This document shows positions 40,914 through 50,109 of a stretch of DNA of 64,000 bases, in pieces; positions within the stretch are counted from its first letter, which is position 1; each line of letters begins with the position of its first letter. The stretch is from Actinoplanes cyaneus. Lineage in GTDB: Bacteria; Actinomycetota; Actinomycetes; Mycobacteriales; Micromonosporaceae. The stretch covers positions 1-64,000 of the forward strand of contig NZ_BOMH01000027.1 of NCBI RefSeq assembly GCF_016862095.1, read 5' to 3'. Both the position numbers and the translations under genes were made by a program. The notes under the pieces are model-generated. The model was not told the DNA's origin. It did no database searches and saw nothing but the letters and a program-made list of their open reading frames with translations.

Positions 40914-43900
40914 AACGCGCGTTCGCCATGACCCTCCTGCTGGTGGCCGGGACCCTGGGGCTGCCGGCGCCGGCCCGGGCGGCCCAGCCGATCGGCTTCC
41001 CGGCGTTCTCCGGGAGCGCCGTCCCGCAGCCCCCGGTCGCCTACAGCACCGGCGACACGATGAAGGCGATCTACGACGCCGAGTCGGGAGGCACCGACTT
41101 CTGGATGGATCGGCTGCTCGCCCGTAACGGCAGTGACCCGGCCGGCAACTTCCTGATGACGCGCGGGCGGGCGGCGTTCATGTACACCTACGACCCGGCC
41201 GTGATCGGCTTCGGCGGCCACGCGGCCTACTGGGATAACCTGAGCAGCCAGAACGCGTACGCGATCACCGCCTCCCCGGGCACGTTCACCGAGCAGGCCG
41301 CGCAACGCAGGCAGACCCCGTCGTATGCGCGCACGGTGCACACCAGCGGCTCGATCCGGCTGGAGGCGACCCGGTTCATCACCGACAACAACGTCATGGT
41401 CACCAACCTGGCGGTGGTGAACACCGGCGCCGCCCCGGCCACCGTCACACTGAACGCGACCTCGCCCTACGCGACCACGGTCAGCGGCACCGAGCTGACC
41501 GGCACCCGCGCCGTGAAGAACAACCTGACCACGATCTACCCGCGGTTCTCCGGGGACGGGTTCACCGCGGTGGGCGGCGCGCTGACCCGCTCGGTGACCG
41601 TGGCGGCCGGCGCGACGGTGACCACGAAGACGCAGCTCGGCATGGTGGCGAACGAGATCCCGGCGTCGCTGGCCGACTACACCGCGTACCGCGGGCGGAG
41701 CCCGGCCGACGCGTTCGCGACGCACGTCCGGGCGTACAACAAGTGGTGGGCCGAGAACGTCCCCTACATCGACGTGCCCGATCCGGCGATCAAGAAGAAC
41801 ATCTACTACCGCTGGTGGCTGATGCGCTTCAACCACCTGGACGCCGACATCCCCGGGCAGGACTTCCAGTTCCCGCAGTCGGTGGAGGGCGCGACCGGGT
41901 ACAACAACGCGATCGCGCTGACCCAGCCGATGCACATCGACGACCTGAAGTATCTGCGCAACGCCGAGTACTCCTACGGGCCGTACCTCGCGGTCGGGCA
42001 GTACTCGGCGAACGGCCGGTTCATGGACAACCCCGGTGACCCGGAGAACTGGTCCAACTCGTACACGCAGTACATCGCCGAGGCGGCGTGGCGGGCGTAT
42101 CAGATCCACGGCGGCCAGCCGGCCATGCTGACCAACTTCGCCCGGTACGCCGAGGGCGACGCCAAGGGTCAGCTGGCGACCTACGACACGAACAACAACG
42201 GGGTGATCGAGTACGACTGGGGCGCGATGACCGGCAACGACGCCGACGCGGTCTCGTTCCACTGGAAGGCCGGCAACCTGGATCGGGCCGAGACGGCGTA
42301 CGTCTGGTCGGCCGCGAACGCCGCCCGGGACGCGTACGCGCTGGCCGGGAACACCGCGAAGGCGACCGAGATGCAGACGCTCGCCGACCGGATCAAGAAC
42401 GGCGTGGTCGGCACCCTCTGGAACCCGGCTGACCAGTTGCTGGAGCACAAGCACGTCGCGACCGGCACGTTCGTGCCCTGGAAGGAGATCAACAACTACT
42501 ATCCGTACGCCGTGGGCCTGATGCCGAACACGGCCGAGTACCGCCAGGCCCTGCGGCTGTTCGCCGACCCGGCCGAGTACCCGGTCTTCCCGTTCTACAC
42601 CGCGAACCAGAAGGACAAGGCGGCGGCCGCCGCGGCGGGGAACCCGGGCAGCAACAACTTCTCGACGATCAACTCGACGGTGCAGTTCCGGCTCTACTCG
42701 TCGGTGCTGCGCAACTACCCGAACCAGTGGATGAGCGCCGACGACTACAAGAAACTGCTCTACTGGAACAGCTGGGCGCAGTACGTCGGCGGCAACACCG
42801 ACTGGCCGGACGCCAACGAGTTCTGGGCCGACTGGAACGGCAACGCGATCACGTACCGCTCCTGGATCCACCACAACATCCTGGGCAGCAGCAACTGGAC
42901 GATCATCGAGGACGTGGCGGGGTTGCGGCCGCGCAACGACGCGCAGATCGAACTGTCCCCCATCAACATAGGTTGGCCGAACTTCGCGGTGAACAACCTG
43001 CGCTACCGCAACGCGGACCTCTCGATCGTCTGGGACGACCCGGCCGACGGGGTGGTCAAGTACGCCGGGGTCCCGCAGGGGTACTCGATCTTCCTGAACG
43101 GGACCCGGGTCGCCACTGTCGACCAGCTCACCCGGTTCGTCTACAACCCGGCGACCGGGGCGGTCACCTTCCCGTCCGGGACCGGGACCGTCGCGTACAC
43201 CACGGCCTTCCCGTCGTTGCAGGCGCCGCAGAACGTGGTGCAGAGCAGCGCGCGGATGGTGGACGTCTTCGCCAAGGCCGGCGTCGACCTGACCTCGGCC
43301 GCGCCGAACCTGGCGTCCGGCGCGACGACCTCGGCCTCCTACACCACCTCGGGCACCAGCACGGCCGCCGCTGTCGACGGGCTGCCGACGAACTCGCCGT
43401 TGTGGGGCAGTTACGGCAGCCCGAACGCCACCGACTGGTACGAGATCAACCTCGGCTCGGCCAGGACGGTCGACGAGGCGCGGATCTACTTCCGCAACGA
43501 CCGGGCCGCCAACCGATATCGGCCGCCGGCGTCGTACACCGTGCAGTATTGGAACGGCTCCGCCTTCGTCGCGGCGTCGTCGCAGGTGAAGACGCCGACC
43601 ACGCCGCAGTCCAACTACAACAAGGTCAGCTTCGCCGGGGTGAGCACCAGCCGGCTGCGAATCCAGGTCACCCAGCCGACCGGCAGCGCCAAGACCGGGC
43701 TGACCGAGGTCAAGCTGTACCAGCGCGGCACGGTCGTGGATCCGCCGGCCCAGAATCTCGCGCCGGCCGCCACCCCCAGCGCCTCCTACACCTCGTCGTG
43801 GGAGTCGGTGAACGCCCTCAACGACGGCATCGACCCGCCGTCCTCCAACGACACGATCAACCCACGATGGGGTACGTGGCCGAACACCGGCCAGCAGTGG

Positions 43901-44173
43901 GCCGAGCTCACGTGGTCCTCGGCGCGGACGCTGCGCTCGGCCCAGGTCTACTTCTTCGACGACGGCGAGGGCATCGACCTGCCCGCGTCGTGGAAACTCC
44001 AGTACTGGACCGGCACGGCGTACGCCGACGTTCCGTCCGCGAGCGGATACCCGACCGCCGCGAACCAGTACAACGTGGTCACCTTCCCGCAACTGAGCAC
44101 CACCCGGTTGCGGGTCGCCCTGACCAGCGGCACCGCCTCGGTCGGCCTGCTGGAGGTGAAGGCCTTCGGCTAG
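40910..44173 (+). CDS. Large secreted (alpha/alpha)6 glycosidase, MGH1-like, with two C-terminal beta-sandwiches
   Basis: Product of 1087 residues with signal peptide (1-24, ending PARAAQ). Residues ~40-300 are beta-rich, an N-terminal sandwich; ~300-760 form an (alpha/alpha)6 barrel of the MGH1/GH63-like type (IKKNIYYRWWLMRFNH, FQFPQSVEGATGYNNAIALT, YDTNNNGVIEYDWGAM, NEFWADWNGNAITYRSWIHH). The acidic residues in these loops are catalytic candidates. Two discoidin-like domains follow (about 800-940 and 949-1087), the last a close relative of the GH43 C-terminus. The exact family and substrate are uncertain. Its ATG overlaps the GH43 stop, so it is made with GH43. Its TAG stop shares the palindrome CTAG with the convergent SulP stop. 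Confidence 0.8.
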   Translation: MKRAFAMTLLLVAGTLGLPAPARAAQPIGFPAFSGSAVPQPPVAYSTGDTMKAIYDAESGGTDFWMDRLLARNGSDPAGNFLMTRGRAAFMYTYDPAVIGFGGHAAYWDNLSSQNAYAITASPGTFTEQAAQRRQTPSYARTVHTSGSIRLEATRFITDNNVMVTNLAVVNTGAAPATVTLNATSPYATTVSGTELTGTRAVKNNLTTIYPRFSGDGFTAVGGALTRSVTVAAGATVTTKTQLGMVANEIPASLADYTAYRGRSPADAFATHVRAYNKWWAENVPYIDVPDPAIKKNIYYRWWLMRFNHLDADIPGQDFQFPQSVEGATGYNNAIALTQPMHIDDLKYLRNAEYSYGPYLAVGQYSANGRFMDNPGDPENWSNSYTQYIAEAAWRAYQIHGGQPAMLTNFARYAEGDAKGQLATYDTNNNGVIEYDWGAMTGNDADAVSFHWKAGNLDRAETAYVWSAANAARDAYALAGNTAKATEMQTLADRIKNGVVGTLWNPADQLLEHKHVATGTFVPWKEINNYYPYAVGLMPNTAEYRQALRLFADPAEYPVFPFYTANQKDKAAAAAAGNPGSNNFSTINSTVQFRLYSSVLRNYPNQWMSADDYKKLLYWNSWAQYVGGNTDWPDANEFWADWNGNAITYRSWIHHNILGSSNWTIIEDVAGLRPRNDAQIELSPINIGWPNFAVNNLRYRNADLSIVWDDPADGVVKYAGVPQGYSIFLNGTRVATVDQLTRFVYNPATGAVTFPSGTGTVAYTTAFPSLQAPQNVVQSSARMVDVFAKAGVDLTSAAPNLASGATTSASYTTSGTSTAAAVDGLPTNSPLWGSYGSPNATDWYEINLGSARTVDEARIYFRNDRAANRYRPPASYTVQYWNGSAFVAASSQVKTPTTPQSNYNKVSFAGVSTSRLRIQVTQPTGSAKTGLTEVKLYQRGTVVDPPAQNLAPAATPSASYTSSWESVNALNDGIDPPSSNDTINPRWGTWPNTGQQWAELTWSSARTLRSAQVYFFDDGEGIDLPASWKLQYWTGTAYADVPSASGYPTAANQYNVVTFPQLSTTRLRVALTSGTASVGLLEVKAFG

Positions 44174-45837
44174 CCGGGTGGCGGGCCCACCCTGGTGGGC
44201 CCGCCACCGCGCAGGGCGGAGGCCGCGTCCTCGACCGTGGGGAAGAAGTGCGCCGGGTCGATCGAGCGGGTCAGCTTGTACCTGTCGATCTTCTGCCGCA
44301 CCGGGGTCTTCAGCTCGGCGAACACCAGCGAGATCCCGGCCGCGTTCAACTCGGCGTCCAGATCCTCCAGCATGTCCGCGGCCGTGGTGTCGACGTCGGT
44401 GATCGGCTCGGCGGCCACCACGATGAACCGCGGCTTCGGCTCGGCCCGGGCCAGCGCGCGGACCTCCTCCCGGAACGTCCGGGCGTTCGCGAAGATCAGC
44501 GGCGCGTCGAACCGGAAGATCACTATTCCGGGGATCTGCTCGGCCTCCGGATACGAGGTCATGTCGTGGTAGCCGTTGACGCCCGCCGGCCGGCCCAGCA
44601 CCGTCCAGTACGGCCACCAGGTGCGGCGGAACACGTTGAGCACCGAAAACCCGACCGCGACCGCGATGCCGGGCAGCACCCCGAGCAGGGCGACCCCCAG
44701 GAACGCGGCCACCGCCAGGCTGAACTCCACCCGGCGCTGCCGCCACAGCCGGCGCGCCCCGGCCGCGTCCGCCAGCGACAGCGAGGCCGCGATCACCACC
44801 GCGGCCAGGATCGGCTGGGGCAGGTTGCGCAGCAGGCCGGGCGCCAGCACCAGCATCAGCGCGATCAGCGCCGCGCCGGCCACCCCGGTCAGCTGACTGC
44901 GCGCACCGGCCTGCGCCGCCACCGCGGTCCGTGACCCGCTCGTGCTGACGGGGAAGCCCTGGAAGAACGCGACCGCCAGATTGGCCGAGCCGATGCCGAG
45001 CATCTCCCGGTTGCCGCGCACCTCCTGCCCGGACCGGGCGGCGAACGTCGACGCGGTGGAGATGGTGTCGGTCACCGAGACCAGGGTGATGCCGAGCGCG
45101 CCGGCGGCCAGCAGGCCCAGGTCGTCCCAGCCGGCCGAGGGCAGGGTGAACGGCGGCAGGCCCCGTGGCAGCGTGCCGACCACCTGCACGCCGCGATCGG
45201 CCAGATCGAACACCGACACCGCGAGGATCGAGGCGACCACCACCACCAGGATGCCCGGGATCTTCGGCGCGTACCGGCGCAGCAGCAGGATCAGCAGCAG
45301 CCCGGCAGCCCCGATCGCGAGGGCGGCGGGCACCGTCTCGCCGTCCGCCACCCCGCGCACGAAACCGGCGGTCTCGGCGAACAGTCCGTCGGCGTCCACC
45401 GAGAAGCCGAACAGCTTCGGCAACTGGCCGATCAGGATGGTCAGCGCCAGACCGTTGATGTAACCGAGCTGGGTCGGACGCGACAGCAGATCGGCCACGA
45501 AACCCAGCTTGGCCACCGAGGCCACGGTCAGCAGCACGCCGGTCATCAGGGCCAGCATCGAGGCGAGCGCGACCGCCCGGCCCGGATCGTCGCCGGCGAC
45601 GACCATCGGCAGGATCACCGCGGCGATCATCGGTCCCAGCGACGAGTCGGGGCCCAGGACCAGGACCTTCGAAGGACCGACGACCGCGTACGCCAGCAGG
45701 CACAGGATCGACGTGTAGAGGCCGGTGATCGCGGGCAGCCCGGCGAGTTCCGCGTACGCCATGCCCTGTGGCACCAGCAGGGTGGTCAGCACCGTGCCGG
45801 CGATCAGGTCCCGTCCGTAGCCGCTTGGCAATCGCAC
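44170..45837 (-). CDS. SulP-family anion transporter with STAS domain
   Basis: Membrane protein of 555 residues. About 11-14 hydrophobic segments include the SulP signature region (VLTTLLVPQGMAYAELAGLPAITGLYTS in two parts) and GFPVSTSGSRTAVAAQAGARSQLTG. The C-terminal STAS domain (about 435-545) has IVIFRFDAPLIFANARTF and ITDVDTTAADML, the latter with the Asp-Thr-Thr site. SulP proteins move sulfate, bicarbonate or related anions by proton or sodium symport. No carbonic anhydrase is adjacent. The GTG at 45837 is the only reasonable start before an in-frame stop, and it lacks a clear ribosome site. Confidence 0.92.
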   Translation of the reverse strand: MRLPSGYGRDLIAGTVLTTLLVPQGMAYAELAGLPAITGLYTSILCLLAYAVVGPSKVLVLGPDSSLGPMIAAVILPMVVAGDDPGRAVALASMLALMTGVLLTVASVAKLGFVADLLSRPTQLGYINGLALTILIGQLPKLFGFSVDADGLFAETAGFVRGVADGETVPAALAIGAAGLLLILLLRRYAPKIPGILVVVVASILAVSVFDLADRGVQVVGTLPRGLPPFTLPSAGWDDLGLLAAGALGITLVSVTDTISTASTFAARSGQEVRGNREMLGIGSANLAVAFFQGFPVSTSGSRTAVAAQAGARSQLTGVAGAALIALMLVLAPGLLRNLPQPILAAVVIAASLSLADAAGARRLWRQRRVEFSLAVAAFLGVALLGVLPGIAVAVGFSVLNVFRRTWWPYWTVLGRPAGVNGYHDMTSYPEAEQIPGIVIFRFDAPLIFANARTFREEVRALARAEPKPRFIVVAAEPITDVDTTAADMLEDLDAELNAAGISLVFAELKTPVRQKIDRYKLTRSIDPAHFFPTVEDAASALRGGGPTRVGPPPG

Positions 45838-46093
45838 CAGACCAGTCAGCCATCACCGGCCGCGCGCTTCCTCATTCCGCGCGGATGGCTTGCACGACGG
45901 ACGGCTCATCCGCGCCGGGCGGCTCATCCGCGCCGGACGATGCGCCGGGGCACCCGCGACCCGAAGTCTGTACGGCATGGCCGGGCACGAAGCGCACAGC
46001 GGCGGCCGGTCCGTCGCCACAACGGAGTGAGCGCCGGGCCCGTCACCGCTGAGCGCGACGCAGCGGCCCACCCACCCCCGAAGGAGTGCCACG

Positions 46094-46513
46094 GTGTTCG
46101 ACGACAACGGATCGTTCCTCCTGGCGACGATCGAGTTCTTCATCTTCTGTGCCTGGTTCATGTGCCTGTTCTGGATCTTCGGCGACCTGTTCCGCAGCCG
46201 GGACCTCGGCGGGTTCGGCAAGACGATCTGGTCCCTGTTCCTCATCTTCCTGCCGATCATCGGGTCGCTGGCCTACCTGCTCGCCCGCGGCCACGGCATG
46301 TCGACCCGGGCGATGGAAGCCCAGGCCGCGGCCAGGGCCCGACAGGACGAATACATCCGGACGGTCGCCGCCTCCGACACCGGCCGGGGCAGCGCCGCCG
46401 AGCAGATCACCTCGGCCAAGGCGCTGCTCGACTCCGGCGCCATCGACACTGTGGAGTTCGAGCAGATCAAGGCCGAGGCGCTCGGGACCCGGCCGACGAC
46501 GGCCCGGTCCTGA
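46094..46513 (+). CDS. PLDc_N / SHOCT small membrane protein
   Basis: Product of 139 residues. Two N-terminal membrane helices (LATIEFFIFCAWFMCLFWIF and TIWSLFLIFLPIIGSLAYLLA) form a PLDc_N-type domain with the typical GFGKTIWSLF link. A charged linker leads to a C-terminal SHOCT motif (QITSAKALLDSGAIDTVEFEQIKAEAL). Function is unknown; SHOCT motifs usually mediate oligomerisation. GTG 46094 has AAGGAG ten bases upstream. Confidence 0.88.
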   Translation: MFDDNGSFLLATIEFFIFCAWFMCLFWIFGDLFRSRDLGGFGKTIWSLFLIFLPIIGSLAYLLARGHGMSTRAMEAQAAARARQDEYIRTVAASDTGRGSAAEQITSAKALLDSGAIDTVEFEQIKAEALGTRPTTARS

Positions 46514-46558
46514 CGACTGCGGTCCCTTCGATCCGGTAAAGCCGATCCCATCGTCGGT

Positions 46559-46564
46559 TATCGT
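46559..46564 (+). promoter_or_regulatory. -10 hexamer TATCGT for leaderless LacI-type gene
   Basis: TATCGT ends six bases before the ATG at 46571, with no Shine-Dalgarno between. Confidence 0.4.
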
Positions 46565-46570
46565 TCGGTG

Positions 46571-47533
46571 ATGGAAGATCGGCGTGTCAAGCTGGCCGAC
46601 GTGGCGCGGGTGGCCGGGGTGTCCCGGGCCTCCGCGTCGCGGGCCCTCAACGGTGGTTACGGCGTCTCGGCAGAAGTGCGCCGGCGCGTGCGCGAGGTCG
46701 CCGACCGGCTCGGTTTCGAGCCGCACGGGGCGGCCCGCGCGCTCGCGACCGGCCGGGCCAGCGCCGGCTCGCGGGAACGCATCGAGATCGTCATCGTCGA
46801 CCCGGATCCGCAGGCGCTCAGCGCCAAGCCCTTCTACGGCCGGGTGCTCACCGGCGCGGCCCAGGCGCTCGCCGGGCACGACGTCGCGCTGGAGTTGAAG
46901 CTGGTCCCGGCCCCGCCGTCCGTCGACGGCGATCCGCCCTTCGGCCGCATCCTGATCAACATGCCGCCACTGCCCGCCGCGGCGTATGCCCGGCACGGCC
47001 GCAACATCGCCCTCGGGGCGTCCGCACCCGGCGTGCCGTTCGTCGCCCCGGACAACCGCGGCGGCGGTCACCAGGCCGCCGCTCACCTGGTGACGACCGG
47101 TCGGCGGCGGGTCGGCGCGGTGTTCGGCCCGGACACCCCGTGCGCCCGCGAACGCCAGGACGGCTTCCTCCGGATGATGGCCGGCGCCGGCCTGACAGTG
47201 GTCTCCGCACACGGCGACTTCACCCGCGCCACCGCGTACGCCGCCGCGAAACAGCTGCTGGCCCGCGAGCCCCGCCTCGACGCGATCTTCGCGGCCTGCG
47301 ACGTCTCCGCGATGGGCGTCCTGCAGGCACTGCGCGAGGCCGGCCGCCGCGTCCCCGACGACGTCGCCGTGGTCGGCTTCGACGGCAGCGCCCTGGCCGA
47401 CGCGGCCGACCTGTCCTCGATCTTCATGCCGGCCGAGGAGGAGGCCGCCTCCGCGGTCCAGCACCTGCTCGACCCGGCCCTGCCGCCGCCCGCCCGCCTG
47501 CCGACCGCCCTGACGGTCCGCGGCTCCAGCTGA
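46571..47533 (+). CDS. LacI-family transcription regulator
   Basis: Regulator of 320 residues. The N-terminal HTH and hinge (VKLADVARVAGVSRASASRALNG, then EVRRRVREVADRLGFEPHGAARALATG) are followed by a periplasmic-binding-protein-like domain (about 70-315) with FVAPDNRGGGHQAAAHLV, HGDFTRATAYAAAKQLL and DVAVVGFDGSALADAADLSSI. These proteins respond to sugars. It sits between the arabinan-type operon and the PL11 lyase gene, so control of one or both is likely; a matching palindrome is at 36907. No equally good palindrome is seen before the PL11 gene. Confidence 0.93.
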   Translation: MEDRRVKLADVARVAGVSRASASRALNGGYGVSAEVRRRVREVADRLGFEPHGAARALATGRASAGSRERIEIVIVDPDPQALSAKPFYGRVLTGAAQALAGHDVALELKLVPAPPSVDGDPPFGRILINMPPLPAAAYARHGRNIALGASAPGVPFVAPDNRGGGHQAAAHLVTTGRRRVGAVFGPDTPCARERQDGFLRMMAGAGLTVVSAHGDFTRATAYAAAKQLLAREPRLDAIFAACDVSAMGVLQALREAGRRVPDDVAVVGFDGSALADAADLSSIFMPAEEEAASAVQHLLDPALPPPARLPTALTVRGSS

Positions 47534-47685
47534 AACGGATCGGAGCGGCGCGGCGCCGGCACTGTCGCCGTCGCGTCGAGCGGGGTGGTATCGGCTTGAT
47601 CTGAAAGGATTCACCCAGCTGTTGACCGGAGCCTCGGCCGGGTAGAGGATCTGCGGGAATGCGCTTTCCCGTCGAGGAGGGTCCG

Positions 47686-49887
47686 ATGAGACGAGCCCTG
47701 CTGATCTCCGTCGTCATGCTGCTGCTGGGCGTCGGAACACCAGCGGACGCCGCCGGGACGAGACGGCTGGAGCGCCTCGACCGGGGCCTGGTCGCCGCGG
47801 CCACGAGTGAGGGCGTCCTCGTGAGCTGGCGGCTGCTCGGGCCGGAGGCCACCGGGCACTCCGCCACCGGGCTGACCAGCGCACCCTTCCACGTCTACCG
47901 CGACGGCCGGCGCATCGCCACGGTCACCGACAGCACCAACTACCTCGACCCGGGCGGCACCGTCACGTCGGCGTACCAGGTGGCCCCGGCCGGCGGCGCG
48001 CGGAGCAGACCGGTCACGCCGTGGGCCGGGAACCACTACGACCTGCCCCTGTGCAAGCCCGCCGACGGGGTGACCCCGGCCGGGGCGGCCTACACCTATA
48101 CGGCCAACGACATGAGCGTGGGCGACGTGGACGGTGACGGGCAGTACGAGTACATCGTCAAGTGGGACCCGTCGAACTCCAAGGACGTCTCCCAGGTCGG
48201 CTACACCGGCAAGGTGTACGTCGACGCGTACGAGCTGGACGGCACCCTGCTGTGGCGCATCGACCTGGGCGTGAACATCCGGGCGGGCGCCCACTACACC
48301 CAGTTCCTGGTCTACGACTTCGACGGTGACGGCCGCTCCGAGCTCATGATGAAGACCGCGCCCGGCACCCGGGACGGCCGCGGGCGCCCGATCACCACGC
48401 CCGGGCACCCGGTCACCGAAGATCGCCGGCTCAGCGCGGCCGGCTATCACGAGCACCTGGTCACCATGTTCCAGGGCTGGACCGAGCATCCCGAGGTGCG
48501 GGCCGGGCACTGGCCGGCGACGCTGGAGCAGGCGTTCGGCATCGAGCCGCGGTATTCGTACCCGCTGAGTCGCGCCGACGCGTCAGCGCTCGTCGACTAC
48601 TTCATGGACGTCTACGCGCCGGCCCGCAGCACCCGGAACGTGCTGCGCGCCTTCGAGGGCTTCATCCTCGACGGCCCGGAGTATCTGACCGTTTTCGACG
48701 GCGCCTCGGGGCGGCAGCTGGAGACGATCCCCTACCAGCCCGCCCGCACCGACGACGGGCTGATGTGGGGCGACTACGCGATGCCGCGGATCGAGCCGGG
48801 CAACCGCGTCGACCGGTTCCTGGCCGGCGTCGCCTACCTCGACGGACGGCACCCGTCGGCGGTCTTCGCCCGCGGCTACTACAGCCGGACGACCCTGATC
48901 GCCTACCGCTGGAACGGCCGCCACCTGGTCAAGGACTGGTTCGTGGACAGTGGCTGGACGCCGATGACCAACCCGTTCAACGACACGCCGCACGGGCGCG
49001 ACGGCACCTCGCCGGAGTTCGGCACGCTGACCACGCAGGGCTTCCACTCGCTCAGCGCCGCCGATGTCGACGGCGACGGGCGGCAGGAGATCGTCTACGG
49101 CAGCGCCACCATCGACGACGACGGGTCGCTGCTCTACTCCTCCTCCGGCACGCTGCCGGACGGGACCACGGCCCGCCTCGGGCACGGCGACGCCATGCAT
49201 GTGACCGACATTGATCCGAGGCGGCCGGGTCTGGAGATCTTCACGGTGCACGAGGGGGCGACCGCCGCGCCGTACGGCATGGCGATGCGCGACGCCCGTA
49301 CCGGCAAGGTGGTGTTCGGCACCTACTCCGGCGTCGACACCGGCCGCGGCATGATCGGCGACGTCCTGCCCGGGGAGCCCGGCCTGGAGGCGTGGGCGAG
49401 TCTGCCCGGCGGCTCGGGCGCGCTCGGCCTCTACACCGCCGACGGCCGCAAGGTCGCCGACACCCTGCCCGGCACCAACCAGAGCATCCGCTGGTCGGCC
49501 GACCTGACCACGCAGATCCTCAACGGCGCCGGCACGGTCACGCCGACCGTCGACGACTGGCGGCGCGGCACCCTGCTCACCGCGACGGGCACGCTGTCGA
49601 ACAACGGCACGAAGGGCAACGCCTCCCTCATCGCCGACGTCCTCGGGGACTGGCGAGAAGAGCTCTTCCTGCGTACGGCGGACAGCAGCGCCGTGCGGAT
49701 CTTCACGAGCACCGAGGTCACCGGGCACAAGCTCTACACGTTGATGCACGACCCGCAGTACCGGGTCGAGGTGGCCCGCCAGCAGACCACGTACAACCAG
49801 CCGTCCTACCCGAGCTTCTACCTGGCCTCCGACACCGACTGGTCCAAGGTCCCCCTCATGACACCGCACCCCGCGCCCCACCGCTGA
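47686..49887 (+). CDS. PL11 rhamnogalacturonan lyase
   Basis: Secreted lyase of 733 residues cutting the rhamnogalacturonan I backbone of pectin by beta-elimination. Signal peptide 1-23 (ALLISVVMLLLGVGTPADAA). The N-terminus (RRLERLDRGLVAAATSEGVLVSWRLLG) is the family's first beta domain; an eight-bladed propeller follows with several calcium-type loops (GDVDGDGQYEY, YDFDGDGRSEL, ADVDGDGRQEI) and signature TMFQGWTEHPEV. The end (VRIFTSTEVTGHKLYTLMHDPQYRVEVA, TYNQPSYPSFYL) is typical of YesW/YesX enzymes. GAGGAGGG is four bases before ATG 47686; an in-frame ATG at 47659 is less likely. No carbohydrate-binding module is attached. Confidence 0.94.
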   Translation: MRRALLISVVMLLLGVGTPADAAGTRRLERLDRGLVAAATSEGVLVSWRLLGPEATGHSATGLTSAPFHVYRDGRRIATVTDSTNYLDPGGTVTSAYQVAPAGGARSRPVTPWAGNHYDLPLCKPADGVTPAGAAYTYTANDMSVGDVDGDGQYEYIVKWDPSNSKDVSQVGYTGKVYVDAYELDGTLLWRIDLGVNIRAGAHYTQFLVYDFDGDGRSELMMKTAPGTRDGRGRPITTPGHPVTEDRRLSAAGYHEHLVTMFQGWTEHPEVRAGHWPATLEQAFGIEPRYSYPLSRADASALVDYFMDVYAPARSTRNVLRAFEGFILDGPEYLTVFDGASGRQLETIPYQPARTDDGLMWGDYAMPRIEPGNRVDRFLAGVAYLDGRHPSAVFARGYYSRTTLIAYRWNGRHLVKDWFVDSGWTPMTNPFNDTPHGRDGTSPEFGTLTTQGFHSLSAADVDGDGRQEIVYGSATIDDDGSLLYSSSGTLPDGTTARLGHGDAMHVTDIDPRRPGLEIFTVHEGATAAPYGMAMRDARTGKVVFGTYSGVDTGRGMIGDVLPGEPGLEAWASLPGGSGALGLYTADGRKVADTLPGTNQSIRWSADLTTQILNGAGTVTPTVDDWRRGTLLTATGTLSNNGTKGNASLIADVLGDWREELFLRTADSSAVRIFTSTEVTGHKLYTLMHDPQYRVEVARQQTTYNQPSYPSFYLASDTDWSKVPLMTPHPAPHR

Positions 49888-49910
49888 CCCCGCCCGCCGC
49901 CGGCCCCGCT

Positions 49911-50049
49911 CCCGTGCCGGGCCGCGGCGCGACTCACGCTTGCCAGCTGGCTCTCACCGTCGTTAACGCCGTCGACAACCACCGTGGTGACCAGCCAACA
50001 AGCCGCCGCCAATCCCGCCTCCGTGCCGGGCCGTGGCGCGACTCACGCC
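49911..50049. repeat. 29-bp direct repeats flanking hairpin copy B
   Basis: A unit of the form CCGTGCCGGGCCGCGGCGCG plus ACTCACGC occurs at about 49912-49939 and again (one C to T change) at about 50021-50048, on either side of the hairpin. This looks like a target-site or duplication footprint, but the length is long for a transposon target. Confidence 0.5.
49945..49996. repeat. Intergenic hairpin repeat, copy B
   Basis: AGCTGGCTCTCACCGTCGTT pairs imperfectly with ACCACCGTGGTGACCAGCC. It lies between the convergent PL11 and hydrolase genes, where a bidirectional terminator is expected. Confidence 0.6.
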
Positions 50050-50109
50050 TCGCGAGGGGGTGAGCCTGGCCGTCGTCGCCGCGTTGCTGCTGGTCGGGCC
50101 GATCCGCAA

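Noticed and set aside
40871..45856. A 1661-codon open frame on the minus strand across the large glycosidase and SulP genes
   Set aside because: It is antisense to a clear secreted glycosidase and in the wrong frame for SulP; the translation is Arg/Gly/Val-rich without any family motif, as expected for antisense frames in very high-GC DNA.
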